Assembly (NCBI RefSeq): GCF_030433685.1
Contig: NZ_JAROCF010000001.1
Location: 3,534,001 to 3,598,000 of the forward strand
Length of the DNA: 64,000 nucleotides
Direction of reading: 5' to 3'
Source: Leifsonia williamsii
GTDB taxonomy: Bacteria > Actinomycetota > Actinomycetes > Actinomycetales > Microbacteriaceae
The notes under the pieces are model-generated. The model had not been told where the DNA came from. It saw nothing but the letters and a program-made list of their open reading frames with translations, and did no database searches. Positions 16,277-24,926 of the stretch are shown here, piece by piece; position 1 is the stretch's first letter; each line of letters starts with the position of its first letter. The translations under genes were made by a program, and so were the position numbers.

Positions 16277-17172
16277 CAATAACCTCCGACGAGGGCCGCG
16301 CCCAGCGCGGCCACGGGTGAACCTTCCGGAACGAGGCGCACTCGCCGCGGCAGGGCGAGCGAGGCGAGGAACGGGGACGTGCGGCCCCACTCCTCGAGCA
16401 CCTCGTGGACGTCGCTCAGCAGGCGCTCCCCGAGGTGGCTGAGGCCGCCGCCGATCACGACGTGCTCGACGTCGACGGTCAGGACGAGGACGCGCACCGC
16501 GGAGGCGATGCCCTCCGCCAGCCTACCGGCGATCACCCGTGCCTCCGTGTCCCCCGCCGCGGCCGCTGCGTAGAGCGCGCGTGCGGGGAAGGGGTCGTCG
16601 GTGGGCCATTGCCGTGCGATGGCTGAGCCGCTCGCAGTGGTCTCGATGCACCCCCGCTGCCCGCACGCGCACAGGGCGCCGGCCGGGTCGACAGGGAGGT
16701 GCCCGATCTCGCCCGCGATGCCACTGGCCCCGCGCCAGAGCCGGCCGTCGACGACGATGCCGGCGGCCATGCCGGTGCCGAGGTTCAGGTAGGCCATCGT
16801 GCCGCCGAGACCGAGGAGGTGGTAGGCGCCGAGCGCCGCCGCCTTCACGTCGTTCTCGACGCGGACGCCCACGCCGAGGCGGCCGGCCAGCTCGCCGCCG
16901 AGCTCCAGCCGCTCGACGCCGAGGTTGACGGCGTGCGCCACATCGCCGGACGCGCTGTCGACCATGCCGGGGATGCCGATGCCGATCGAGTCGAAGCCGC
17001 CCGCCGGCAGGCCGGTCAGCTCGCCGATCCGGGCGACGGCCGTCACCGCGGTCTCGACGACGGCCGCGTGACCGAAACCGGTCGCGAGCCGCACCCGCTG
17101 CCGGAGGTCGCCGCTCTCGTCGACGGCCACCGCGTCGGTCTTGGTGCCGCCGATATCGATCCCGAGCCTCAC
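16276..17172 (-). CDS. ROK family kinase, probable N-acetylglucosamine kinase
   Basis: 298 aa sugar kinase, GTG start at 17172 inside a GTGA overlap with the GH3 gene. The ATP-binding motif LGIDIGGTKTDAVAVD is at residues 3-18 and the catalytic-region asparagine/aspartate pair is in RVENDVKAAALG. The zinc motif is complete (GHLPVDPAGALCACGQRGC, then IE). It lies between a cytoplasmic N-acetylhexosaminidase and nagB, so phosphorylation of GlcNAc released by the hydrolase is the natural role. N-acetylmuramic or glucose kinase activity cannot be excluded. Confidence 0.88.
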   Translation of the reverse strand: MRLGIDIGGTKTDAVAVDESGDLRQRVRLATGFGHAAVVETAVTAVARIGELTGLPAGGFDSIGIGIPGMVDSASGDVAHAVNLGVERLELGGELAGRLGVGVRVENDVKAAALGAYHLLGLGGTMAYLNLGTGMAAGIVVDGRLWRGASGIAGEIGHLPVDPAGALCACGQRGCIETTASGSAIARQWPTDDPFPARALYAAAAAGDTEARVIAGRLAEGIASAVRVLVLTVDVEHVVIGGGLSHLGERLLSDVHEVLEEWGRTSPFLASLALPRRVRLVPEGSPVAALGAALVGGY

Positions 17173-18749
17173 GAGTCGGAACTCGAGGGGCGGAGGCCGG
17201 AGGCGTCGCCGGCGAGCAGGTGCAGGAGCGCCTGGCCCACCAGCCGCGATGCGCCGAAGGTGGTGAGGTCGGCATACGCCCGGTCGTCGGACGGCCAGCC
17301 CATGTCCACCACGAGGACGCGGTTGCGCTCCGCTCGCAGGCGGTCGATAGCCGCGCGCGCGAAGGCGTGGCGGTGGTTGTCCTTGCCGATGACGAGGACC
17401 GGCGACTGAGCCGCGAGCACCAGCTCGGGGTCGTCGTCCTCGGTCATGACCACGAGCGGGTTCGCGGTGAAGGCGGCGGAGGCGGACTCCTCCGGTTCGG
17501 CCTGCGCAGCCGCGAACGGACCCCAGGGTGCCCGGCCCACCGCGATGTTCGCCACGGTGTCGAGGCGGACGATCGAGTACCGGTCGTGCTCCTCCGCCAA
17601 CCATTCGCGGGCGTGGTCGGAGAGGTCGAAGGCTGCTGCGACGCGCGCGAGTTCGTCAGCGGCGACCGCGTCGGCATCGGCGATGGGCGAGTGCGTGACG
17701 CTCGTATCGCCCGCCACGACGTCGTCCGCCAGCGAGAGCACGCGCTCCTCCGCCTCGGCGACGCGCGCCTCCGGGAGCCGGCCCTCCGCGATCGCGCCGG
17801 CCACGGCCTCCACGATCTCCGTCAGCTGCGCGTCGGTGTTGTCGGTGCCGATGCAGAGGAGGTCGCAGCCGGCAGCGAGCGCGAGCACGGCGGCCTCGGG
17901 GATGCCCCGGCCGCCTCCACTCGCCCCGTGCATGTCGAGCGCGTCGGTGACCACCACTCCCTCGAAGCCGAGCTCGCCGCGCAGCAGCCCCTCGATGATC
18001 GGGGCGCTGAAGGTGGCGGGCATCCTGGCGTCGAGCTGCGGCAGCAGGATGTGGGAGGTCATGATCGTGCGCGTGCCCGCCGCGACGGCGGCGCGGAACG
18101 GCAGCAGCTCGCGCTCGCGCAGCGCTGCCGGGCCGAGGTCGACGACGGGCAGGGCGAGGTGCGAGTCCTGCGCGGTGTCGCCGTGCCCGGGGAAGTGCTT
18201 CGCGCACGCGGCGACGCCGGTCGACTGCAGTCCACGGGTCCAGGCGGCGCCGTGCTCGGCGACGAGCTGCGGCGCGGTACCGAAGCTCCGCACGCCGATC
18301 ACCGGGTTGTCGGGGTTGGAGTTGATGTCCACGTCGGGCGCGAGGTCGAGTGTGACGCCGGCAGCCCGGAGCTCCTCGCCGACACGACGGCCGACGGCCT
18401 CGGTGTACGCGGTGTCGTCCAGCCTCCCGAGCACCGCGTTGCCCGGGAACGGCGCCCCGCGGTCGTAGTAGAGCCGGGTGACGTCGCCGCCCTCCTCGTC
18501 GATGGCGATGACGGCACGCGGGTTCGCCGCGCGGATCGCCGCGGTGAGGGCGCGCAGCTGCTGCGGCGAGACGATGTTGCCCCCGAAGAGGCAGACGCCG
18601 CCGAGGCCGTCGCGCAGTCGGCGCTCGAGCCAGGCCGGCAGCGTCGTGCCGTGGAAGCCGGGCATGAGCGTCGCCATGATCCGGCGACGGAGCGCTGCAG
18701 GGACGGTCGCGTCGAGCGGGCGGGCGTCGAGTCCGGTCGAGCGGCTCAC
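17169..18749 (-). CDS. GH3 beta-N-acetylhexosaminidase (NagZ-like, cytoplasmic)
   Basis: 526 aa glycoside hydrolase family 3 enzyme, GTG start. The NagZ-type catalytic loop KHFPGHG (184-190) ... DSH (195-197) provides the acid/base histidine of GH3 N-acetylglucosaminidases, and VVTDALDMHG (266-275) contains the likely nucleophile Asp269. No signal peptide or lipobox is seen, so it should act in the cytoplasm on oligosaccharides brought in by the ABC importer encoded directly upstream (four-base overlap). A C-terminal extension beyond the catalytic domain (after about 350) is larger than in Gram-negative NagZ and resembles the second domain of Gram-positive homologues. Chitobiose or muropeptide disaccharides are the plausible substrates. 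Confidence 0.88.
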   Translation of the reverse strand: MSRSTGLDARPLDATVPAALRRRIMATLMPGFHGTTLPAWLERRLRDGLGGVCLFGGNIVSPQQLRALTAAIRAANPRAVIAIDEEGGDVTRLYYDRGAPFPGNAVLGRLDDTAYTEAVGRRVGEELRAAGVTLDLAPDVDINSNPDNPVIGVRSFGTAPQLVAEHGAAWTRGLQSTGVAACAKHFPGHGDTAQDSHLALPVVDLGPAALRERELLPFRAAVAAGTRTIMTSHILLPQLDARMPATFSAPIIEGLLRGELGFEGVVVTDALDMHGASGGGRGIPEAAVLALAAGCDLLCIGTDNTDAQLTEIVEAVAGAIAEGRLPEARVAEAEERVLSLADDVVAGDTSVTHSPIADADAVAADELARVAAAFDLSDHAREWLAEEHDRYSIVRLDTVANIAVGRAPWGPFAAAQAEPEESASAAFTANPLVVMTEDDDPELVLAAQSPVLVIGKDNHRHAFARAAIDRLRAERNRVLVVDMGWPSDDRAYADLTTFGASRLVGQALLHLLAGDASGLRPSSSDS

Positions 18750-19645
18750 CCCTTCACCGCCCCGCTGACGAGGCCGCTGGTCATGCGGCCTTGCACGATG
18801 AGGAAGAAGATGATGACGGGCACGGCGACGAGCGTCGACGCGGCCATCACCTCGCCCCAGTCGATCGCGCGCGACGACGACTGCTGGATGAATCCGCGCA
18901 GCCACAGCGGGAGGGTCTGGCTGCTGTTCTCCTGCAGGATGACGAGTGCGACGGTGAACTCGTTCCACGCCTGGAGGAACGCGTAGACGCCGGAGGCGAC
19001 CAGCCCGGGCGCGAGCAGCGGGAACGTGATCCGCAGGAACGCCTGGGTGCGGCTGAGTCCGTCCACCATCGCCGCCTCCTCGAGGTCGGCGGGGATTCCG
19101 GCGACGAAGCCGCGCAGCATCCAGATGGTGAACGGCACGACGGCGGCGATGTAGATGATGCTGACGCCGAGCACGGTGTTGAGCAGGCCCAGGCTCCCCA
19201 TCAGCTTGTACTGCGCGATGAAGAGGCCCTCCGCGGGGAGCATCTGGATGATCAGCACGGCGAGCACGAACGACGTCCGGCCGCGGAACTTGAACCGGCT
19301 GATCGCCAGGGCGGCGAGGAACGCGAAGCCGAGGCAGAACACGACGGTGATCAGCGCGACGACGACGCTCATGCCGAGCGCGGGGAAGAACGTGCCGCCG
19401 TCGATGACCGCGGCGAAGTTGTCGAAGGAGCCGCCGAACGGCAGCCAGGTGGGCGTCGAGCTCTGCAGGACCGCGTCGGGCAGCAGCGACGAGTTGACCA
19501 TCCAGTAGACCGGGAAGATCCAGACCAGGCCGAACACGACGGCGAGCACGCCGAGCAGGATGCGGGAGGGGCGGACGCGCCGGCGGAAGCGGCGCGGAGC
19601 CTCGGGGGCGGCCGCCTCCCGAGGGGTGGTGGCGGTGGCGGTCAC
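18746..19645 (-). CDS. Carbohydrate ABC transporter permease, MalG type
   Basis: 299 aa permease of the amino-sugar importer. The GTG start at 19645 overlaps the stop of the upstream permease by four bases, and its own stop overlaps the GH3 start. Six membrane segments are predicted, with the EAA loop DLEEAAMVDGLSRTQAF and the C-terminal GLVSGAVKG typical of MalG homologues. The N-terminal 25 residues are Ala/Arg-rich and cytoplasmic. Function is tied to the downstream hydrolase, kinase and deaminase. As in the first importer, no ATPase gene is nearby. Confidence 0.93.
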   Translation of the reverse strand: MTATATTPREAAAPEAPRRFRRRVRPSRILLGVLAVVFGLVWIFPVYWMVNSSLLPDAVLQSSTPTWLPFGGSFDNFAAVIDGGTFFPALGMSVVVALITVVFCLGFAFLAALAISRFKFRGRTSFVLAVLIIQMLPAEGLFIAQYKLMGSLGLLNTVLGVSIIYIAAVVPFTIWMLRGFVAGIPADLEEAAMVDGLSRTQAFLRITFPLLAPGLVASGVYAFLQAWNEFTVALVILQENSSQTLPLWLRGFIQQSSSRAIDWGEVMAASTLVAVPVIIFFLIVQGRMTSGLVSGAVKG

Positions 19646-20598
19646 GAGGCGTCCTCCTTGAGCAGCGAGCGGACGTAGAACCAGCTGAGCGCGATGGTCA
19701 GCACGAGCACGAACACCGAGACGGCGCTCGCCATGGCGAAGTCGCTCGACCCGACGCCGAGCTGGTAGATGTAGGTGCCGAGCAGGTTGGTCTCGCTGGC
19801 GATCGAGCCCTTGTCCTGCAGCAGCTTGATCTGGGTGAACACGCGCAGGTCCCAGATCAGCTGCAGCAGCAGCACGATGCCGAGCACGGGGCGGATGATC
19901 GGCAGGATGATGTGGCGCAGCCGCTGGGCCGGCTTCGCGCCGTCCATGGCCGCGGCCTCCAGCACCTCCCCGGACACCTGCGTCAGGCCCGCGTAGGCGG
20001 AGAAGGCGACGAACGGGACGCTCATCCACACGATGATGACCATCGCGACGAAGAAGAACGACAGCGGGTTCTGCAGCCAGTTGTGGCCCTCAAACGGCAG
20101 CCCCCACGAGCTCAGCACCGTGTTGACGATGCCGCGCCGCCAGTCGAACAGCCAGTTCCAGACCGTCATCGCGGCGACGGCGGGCATCGCCCAGGCGAGC
20201 AGGAGGGCGATCTGCAGGAACAGCCGCGCGAACCTCCCGACACCGGTCATGAGGAGGGCGAGCCCGACGCCGATCACCATCGTGACGACGGCGGTGACCA
20301 CGCAGAAGAGGATGGACCGGCCGACGACGACCCAGGTGTAGGAGTCGGAGAACAGGGTGATGTAGTTGTCGAACCAGACGAAGGGGGCCGGCTGGCCGAA
20401 CTGCTGCGCGAGGCCGAAGTGCTGCATCGAGGTGACGAGCTGCCAGCCGATCGGGTAGCCGAGCGCGAGGAGGCAGATGACGACGGCGGGCAGCAGCAGG
20501 ATGTAGGGCGCGATCGTGCGGCGGCGCCTGCGCGGGGCTGCCGGCTGCGGGCCGCCTGCGGCGCGCGCGGGGGGTGCGGCCTGCTCGGTGGTGGTCAC
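19642..20598 (-). CDS. Carbohydrate ABC transporter permease, MalF type
   Basis: 318 aa permease, GTG start at 20598. The N-terminus is a basic cytoplasmic tail (RRRRRTIAPYILLLPAV), followed by six predicted membrane segments and the EAA loop VLEAAAMDGAKPAQRL, then ILPIIRPVLG. It is the second gene after the binding protein (101-base gap) and is coupled to the MalG-type permease by a four-base overlap. It resembles permeases of actinobacterial chitobiose/N-acetylglucosamine importers (DasB/NgcF type) in operon context, but the substrate is inferred. Confidence 0.92.
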   Translation of the reverse strand: MTTTEQAAPPARAAGGPQPAAPRRRRRTIAPYILLLPAVVICLLALGYPIGWQLVTSMQHFGLAQQFGQPAPFVWFDNYITLFSDSYTWVVVGRSILFCVVTAVVTMVIGVGLALLMTGVGRFARLFLQIALLLAWAMPAVAAMTVWNWLFDWRRGIVNTVLSSWGLPFEGHNWLQNPLSFFFVAMVIIVWMSVPFVAFSAYAGLTQVSGEVLEAAAMDGAKPAQRLRHIILPIIRPVLGIVLLLQLIWDLRVFTQIKLLQDKGSIASETNLLGTYIYQLGVGSSDFAMASAVSVFVLVLTIALSWFYVRSLLKEDAS

Positions 20599-20699
20599 GT
20601 CGGTCCTCCTTCCGGGTGGGGGGCGGTGCGGGTGGTCGGGACAGGAGCGAGGGCGCGGAAGGGGTGCCTCCGCGCCCTCGCCCTGCTGGTGGTGCTGGA

Positions 20700-22052
20700 T
20701 CAGCCGTTCTTCTCGTTGAGCAGAGCGTCGATCTTGGCGTCGTACTCCTTGGCGAGGGCCTTGAGGTCGGACGCGTCGCGGATCTTGGAGAAGAACTCCT
20801 CCATCACGTTGCCCGCCTCGACCTTGGCCCAGCCCGGCGCGGCCGGGGTGAGCTTGGAGTTCGAGGCCGACTCGATGAGCGCCTTCGCGAACTGGTCGTC
20901 GCCCAGCGAGGAGGTGTACTTCTCGTTGGCCGGGCCCAGGCCGTTCTTGCCGAGCATCTCCTGGTACTCCTTCGAGAAGATGATCTTCAGGAGGGTCTTG
21001 GACAGGCCCGGGTTCTTGGACTTGGCCGAGATGCCGATGTTGGAGCCGCCGGCGAAGACCGGGGCCGGCTTGCCGTCGTTGCCCGGCAGCACGTAGGTGC
21101 CGAAGGTGGCGTCGTTCCAGGTGCGGACCGGCTTGCCGTCCTTCTCCGAGAGGTCGCCGATCGACCAGTGCGCCCATCCCGGAGCCATGATCGTCGCGGC
21201 GGCGAGCGAGGTGTCACCCGTCTTGTTGCCGTCGGCGTCGAGCGTCTGGTCGGTGTCGTTCAGGTAGATGTACTGGTTGGAGTCCTTGGCGTCGTTCGGC
21301 GCCTTGGACGCGTTCTTGTAGATGTCCTGCAGCTGCTGCAGACCCTTCAGCGACTCCTCCGACTCCAGGGTGGCGGACCACTTGTCGCCGTCCTTCTTGG
21401 CGATGTCACCGCCGTTGGCGAAGATCCAGGAGATGCCGTCGCGCCAGTCCTGGCCGCCGAGGAAGAAGCCCGAGAAGTTCGGGATGTTCTTCGGGTTCTT
21501 GGCCGTGATGTCGGCGACGGCGGTGTTGAACTGGTCCAGCGTGGTCGGGACGCTCACGCCCGCGGCCTGGTAGACGTCCTTGCGGTAGAACATGTAGCGC
21601 GAGCCGAAGTAGTACGGCAGCGTGTAGTTCTTGCCGTCGACCTTGCCGGCCTCCACGAAGGACTGCAGGAGGTCGTCGCCGCCCAGGTCCTTGTACATGT
21701 CGGAGATGTCGAGGAAGGCGCCCACGTTGGTGAACGTCGGCGACTGGGTGTTGCCCATCTCAGTGACGTCCGGCGTGTTGTTGGCGTCGGGGAGGGAGGT
21801 CGTGAGCTTGGTGACGATGTCGCTCCAGTCCTGCTGCTCGATCTTGAGCGTCGCTCCGGTCTCCTTGTTGAACTCCGTCTTGAGGTAGTTGCGCAGCTCA
21901 TCCGGGGTGTCGGAGCCGACGAGCCACAGCGTGACCGTCTTGCCCTTCCCGTCGGTGCTCGCGTCGGAGGATCCGCCTCCGGAGGCGCAGCCGGCGAGCA
22001 CGAGAGCGGAAGCTGTAGCCACAGCGGCGAGGCCGACGAGCTTTCTCTTCAT
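20700..22052 (-). CDS. Amino-sugar ABC transporter substrate-binding lipoprotein
   Basis: 450 aa family 1 extracellular solute-binding lipoprotein. ATG 22052 follows the strong ribosome binding site AAGAAGGAACAGC; an upstream in-frame ATG is rejected because it would bury the signal peptide. The lipobox LAGC places lipidated Cys22 before a Gly/Ser linker. The mature protein is rich in Asp/Lys surface residues and has the family's substrate-binding architecture. It lies 85 bases downstream of the ROK regulator and heads the transport part of the operon. The downstream GH3 hydrolase, kinase and nagB suggest binding of GlcNAc-containing oligosaccharides. Confidence 0.92.
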   Translation of the reverse strand: MKRKLVGLAAVATASALVLAGCASGGGSSDASTDGKGKTVTLWLVGSDTPDELRNYLKTEFNKETGATLKIEQQDWSDIVTKLTTSLPDANNTPDVTEMGNTQSPTFTNVGAFLDISDMYKDLGGDDLLQSFVEAGKVDGKNYTLPYYFGSRYMFYRKDVYQAAGVSVPTTLDQFNTAVADITAKNPKNIPNFSGFFLGGQDWRDGISWIFANGGDIAKKDGDKWSATLESEESLKGLQQLQDIYKNASKAPNDAKDSNQYIYLNDTDQTLDADGNKTGDTSLAAATIMAPGWAHWSIGDLSEKDGKPVRTWNDATFGTYVLPGNDGKPAPVFAGGSNIGISAKSKNPGLSKTLLKIIFSKEYQEMLGKNGLGPANEKYTSSLGDDQFAKALIESASNSKLTPAAPGWAKVEAGNVMEEFFSKIRDASDLKALAKEYDAKIDALLNEKNG

Positions 22053-22137
22053 TGCTGTTCCTTCTTTCTCAGGTGGTCGATGTGTGCGATCTGCCACACC
22101 GTGGTGCAGGGGTCGGGATGGTTCGGGAGGTGCTGTG

Positions 22138-23301
22138 TCAGGAGACCCCGAGTCGTCCGGAAAGGACGAGGACGGCCGCGCCGCGCAGGACGATGTCCTG
22201 CCCCTGCGCGGTCATCCGGAGCGAGAGGTCGGCGTGGTTCTCCGCCATGGTCCGGCTCCGGAGCGTGTGGACGGTCGCCTCGGCGAGGGGGCCGTCGAGC
22301 AGGTCGGTCGGGCCGCTCAGGACGAGCTCCGACAGGTTGAGGGCGCCCACGACGGGCGCGAGCGCGATGCCGAGGCGCTGGCCGGCCTCGCGGAGGACCG
22401 GCGTCGGGTCGGCGCCCGCCGCCTCCGCCTCCGCGATGCCCCTGCGCAGCTGCGGGACGCTCAGCCAGCGCTCGAGCACCTGGTCGCGGTTGTACGTGGT
22501 GTCGAGGCCGAGGTCGGTGCCGACCATGACCTGGCCGATCTCGCCGGCGGCGAAGTGGCTGCCGTAGACGAGGGCGCCGGCGATCAGCAGGCCGGCGCCG
22601 ATGCCGTGGCCGACGCGGATGAGCATCATGTCGCCGGAGGCGCCTCCCCAGCTGTGCTCGGCCAGCACGGCCGCGTTCGCGTCGTTGGCGACGATGACCG
22701 GCAGGCCGGTGGCGGCCCGCAGCGACTCCTGCAGCGGCTCGCCCCTCCAGCCGAGGTTGGGCGCCACGAGGATCGTTCCGGCGAGGTCGACGACACCCGG
22801 CGAGCCGACGCCGATGCCGAGGATCGGTGCGGTGGCGAGACCGACGAGACGCTGCACCAGGTCGAGCACCTTGGCGGAGGCCGCGGCGCCGGTCGCGCCA
22901 TCGAGCGGCACCTCGGCCTCCGTCAGGAGCTCCCCGTCGAGGTCCATGACGGCCCCGCGGAAGCGGTCGTGGTCGCTGAGGTCGACACCGATGATCTGGT
23001 GCGCCGTGCGGTCGATGTCGAGCAGGACGGCCGGCTTGCCCGGACGCGCGGCCTCCCGCTGCCCCAGCTCGACGACGAGCCCCTCGGCCAGCAGCTCCCC
23101 GACGAGGTCGGAGACGGTGACGCGCGTTAGACCCGTCTCACGGGCGATGTCCGCGCGGCTCTGCCGGCCCGACCGGTACAGGGTCTGCAGCACGAGCGAG
23201 CGGTTGTGGCTGCGCGCGTGCTCGGGCAGGACCTTGGCACGAGGGCGGAGGGCGCGACCCGGGGTCGGGCCGGCACCACCAGGCAGCTCCGTCGTCGTCA
23301 T
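22138..23301 (-). CDS. ROK family transcriptional regulator (NagC-like)
   Basis: 387 aa regulator. A winged helix-turn-helix spans about residues 30-90 (ADIARETGLTRVTVSDLVGE), followed by a ROK sugar-binding domain (IIGVDLSDHDRFRGAVMDLD; ILGIGVGSPGVVD). The zinc cysteine cluster that follows GEIGQ in ROK kinases and in Mlc/NagC is missing: no CxCG motif is seen, and the segment reads VMVGTDLGLDTTYNRDQVL. It starts the seven-gene amino-sugar operon, and an imperfect palindrome directly upstream (23303-23327) is a candidate autoregulatory operator. Release from DNA by an amino sugar or its phosphate is the expected mode. Confidence 0.88.
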   Translation of the reverse strand: MTTTELPGGAGPTPGRALRPRAKVLPEHARSHNRSLVLQTLYRSGRQSRADIARETGLTRVTVSDLVGELLAEGLVVELGQREAARPGKPAVLLDIDRTAHQIIGVDLSDHDRFRGAVMDLDGELLTEAEVPLDGATGAAASAKVLDLVQRLVGLATAPILGIGVGSPGVVDLAGTILVAPNLGWRGEPLQESLRAATGLPVIVANDANAAVLAEHSWGGASGDMMLIRVGHGIGAGLLIAGALVYGSHFAAGEIGQVMVGTDLGLDTTYNRDQVLERWLSVPQLRRGIAEAEAAGADPTPVLREAGQRLGIALAPVVGALNLSELVLSGPTDLLDGPLAEATVHTLRSRTMAENHADLSLRMTAQGQDIVLRGAAVLVLSGRLGVS

Positions 23302-23302
23302 G

Positions 23303-23327
23303 TTTGTTAGTAAAGCTTACGAACAAA
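23303..23327. promoter_or_regulatory. Palindromic operator candidate for the ROK regulator
   Basis: Arms TTTGTTAGTAA (23303-23313) and TTACGAACAAA (23317-23327) are inverted repeats with one mismatch, separated by AGC. The site begins two bases before the regulator's start codon, so it would lie over its promoter or leader, and it is in the shared region with the divergent phosphate transporter gene. AT-rich palindromes with GTTNGTAA-like half-sites are typical of ROK and XylR/NagC-type regulators. Binding by the adjacent regulator is an inference. Confidence 0.55.
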
Positions 23328-23331
23328 AGAA

Positions 23332-23350
23332 TGGCAAGGATTTCTTGCCA
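23332..23350. promoter_or_regulatory. Inverted repeat upstream of the PiT phosphate transporter
   Basis: Perfect 7-base arms TGGCAAG (23332-23338) and CTTGCCA (23344-23350) flank a 5-base spacer, 56 bases before the ATG of the pit gene and just beyond the ROK operator candidate. It could be a second regulator's binding site or a hairpin in the 5' leader. No known phosphate-regulator box was recognised in it. Confidence 0.35.
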
Positions 23351-23405
23351 CGGGATTCACCCCCCGTTCATCCGGGCCGCCGCAGATCGGCGTACCCAGT
23401 GGGGC

Positions 23406-24569
23406 ATGGACGTTCTCATCACGGTCGTGGTCGTCGTGATCGTCGCTCTGATCTTCGACTTCACCAACGGATTCCACGACACCGCCAACGCGATGGCGAC
23501 CTCGGTCGCCACCGGTGCGCTGAAGCCGCGCACCGCCGTCGCCATCTCCGCCGTGCTCAACCTGGTCGGCGCCTTCCTGTCGACCGAGGTGGCGCAGACC
23601 ATCTCGGGCGGGGTGATCAAGGAGGGAGGGTCGGGCGTCGAGATCACGCCCGTCCTGATCTTCGCCGGGCTCGTCGGCGCCGTGCTCTGGAATCTGGCGA
23701 CCTGGTACCTCGGACTGCCCTCCAGCTCGACGCACGCGCTGTTCGGCGGGCTCATCGGGGCCGCCGTCATCGGTGCGGGGCTCGGCGCCGTGGACTGGGG
23801 CGTGCTGCTGTCGAAGGTCATCATCCCGGCTCTGCTCTCCCCCGTCGTCGCCGGCGTGGTCGCCATGATCGCGACATACGCCGCCTACCGCATCACGAAG
23901 AACGCGACGACCCGCGGAGCCGAGGGCGGTTTCCGCCACGGGCAGACGGTCTCCGCCTCGCTCGTGTCGCTCGCACACGGCACGAACGACGCGCAGAAGA
24001 CGATGGGCGTCATCACGCTGACCCTCATCGCGGGCGGCTATCTGTCGGCCGGGAGCGCCCCTCCGCTCTGGGTCATCGCCTCGTGCGGACTCGCCATCGC
24101 GCTCGGCACCTACCTCGGCGGCTGGCGCATCATGCGCACGGTCGGCAAGCGGATCACCGAGGTGACGCCGCCCCAGGGCTTCGCGGCCGAGACGGGATCG
24201 GCGGCGACCATCCTCGTGTCGTCGCACCTGGGCTTCGCCCTCTCGACCACGCAGGTCACCTCGGGTGCGGTGGTCGGCAGCGGACTGGGCAAGAAGCTCG
24301 CCTCGGTGCGCTGGGGCGTGGTCGGTCGCATCGCCGCCGCCTGGGTCATCACCTTGCCGGCCGCGGCGATCGTCGGCGGGCTGGCGGCCTGGGTCGCCTC
24401 CACGAGCCTGCTCGGCCTGATCATCGTCGCGGTCGTCGCGCTCGCGTGCGGCCTCGGGCTCTACGCGCTCTCGCGCCGCAACCCGGTCACCCGGCACAAC
24501 GTCAACGAAGGCGACGAGGGCGACGAGGGTCGCGCGGCCGAGCCGGTCGGCGCGGGACAGGAGGGATGA
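23406..24569 (+). CDS. pit: Inorganic phosphate transporter, PiT family
   Basis: Low-affinity, ion-coupled phosphate (metal-phosphate) transporter, 387 aa, about ten membrane segments. The duplicated PiT signature is present: GFHDTANAMATSVATGA near the N-terminus and HGTNDAQKTMGVITLTLIA in the middle. ATG 23406 is chosen because the first membrane helix begins right after it. The C-terminus is acidic and hydrophilic (NVNEGDEGDEGRAAE). It overlaps a small membrane protein gene by four bases. Its upstream region is shared with the divergent amino-sugar operon. Confidence 0.93.
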   Translation: MDVLITVVVVVIVALIFDFTNGFHDTANAMATSVATGALKPRTAVAISAVLNLVGAFLSTEVAQTISGGVIKEGGSGVEITPVLIFAGLVGAVLWNLATWYLGLPSSSTHALFGGLIGAAVIGAGLGAVDWGVLLSKVIIPALLSPVVAGVVAMIATYAAYRITKNATTRGAEGGFRHGQTVSASLVSLAHGTNDAQKTMGVITLTLIAGGYLSAGSAPPLWVIASCGLAIALGTYLGGWRIMRTVGKRITEVTPPQGFAAETGSAATILVSSHLGFALSTTQVTSGAVVGSGLGKKLASVRWGVVGRIAAAWVITLPAAAIVGGLAAWVASTSLLGLIIVAVVALACGLGLYALSRRNPVTRHNVNEGDEGDEGRAAEPVGAGQEG

Positions 24570-24859
24570 GCATGGGCAGCGTGAGCAGCATCCTCGGGAC
24601 CACCGTGGTCCGGCTGGCGGACACCCCGGGCGCCGGACAGTTCCTCGGGGTCGACTGGGGCTCGTTCGTCGTCGTGTTCCTCGTCGCGCTCGTCGCGACG
24701 GTCGTGATCGTCATCTCGTACGCGACCGGGCTGCGCCTGCTGTCGGTGGGAGGCGACCACCGGCCCGCCGCCGCCAGCGCCGGCGCCTACGTCTGCTTCG
24801 CCATCGGCGTCGCAGCCGTGCTCTACGGGATCTGGCTGATCGTGCCGCAATTCCACTGA
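24566..24859 (+). CDS. Small membrane protein coupled to the phosphate transporter
   Basis: 97 aa protein with two predicted membrane helices (SFVVVFLVALVATVVIVISY and AGAYVCFAIGVAAVLYGIWL) and short hydrophilic ends. The start ATG at 24566 overlaps the stop of pit (ATGA). A small two-helix protein directly after PiT transporters is common in actinobacteria, and an accessory role in phosphate uptake is inferred only from this coupling. An alternative start two codons downstream (ATG 24572) would give nearly the same product. Confidence 0.7.
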   Translation: MSMGSVSSILGTTVVRLADTPGAGQFLGVDWGSFVVVFLVALVATVVIVISYATGLRLLSVGGDHRPAAASAGAYVCFAIGVAAVLYGIWLIVPQFH

Positions 24860-24880
24860 CTACTCGTCACCAACGACGAA

Positions 24881-24908
24881 GGGCCCGGCGGATCGCTCCG
24901 CCGGGCCC
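24881..24908. terminator. Bidirectional GC-rich hairpin terminator between pit operon and icd
   Basis: Perfect 12-base arms GGGCCCGGCGGA (24881-24892) and TCCGCCGGGCCC (24897-24908) flank a TCGC tetraloop. It sits between the convergent pit-operon and icd stops (24859 and 24927). Only short T-containing tails follow (TTCG on either strand), as is common for terminators in this genome. Confidence 0.75.
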
Positions 24909-24926
24909 GTTCGCGATGCGCGGGAC

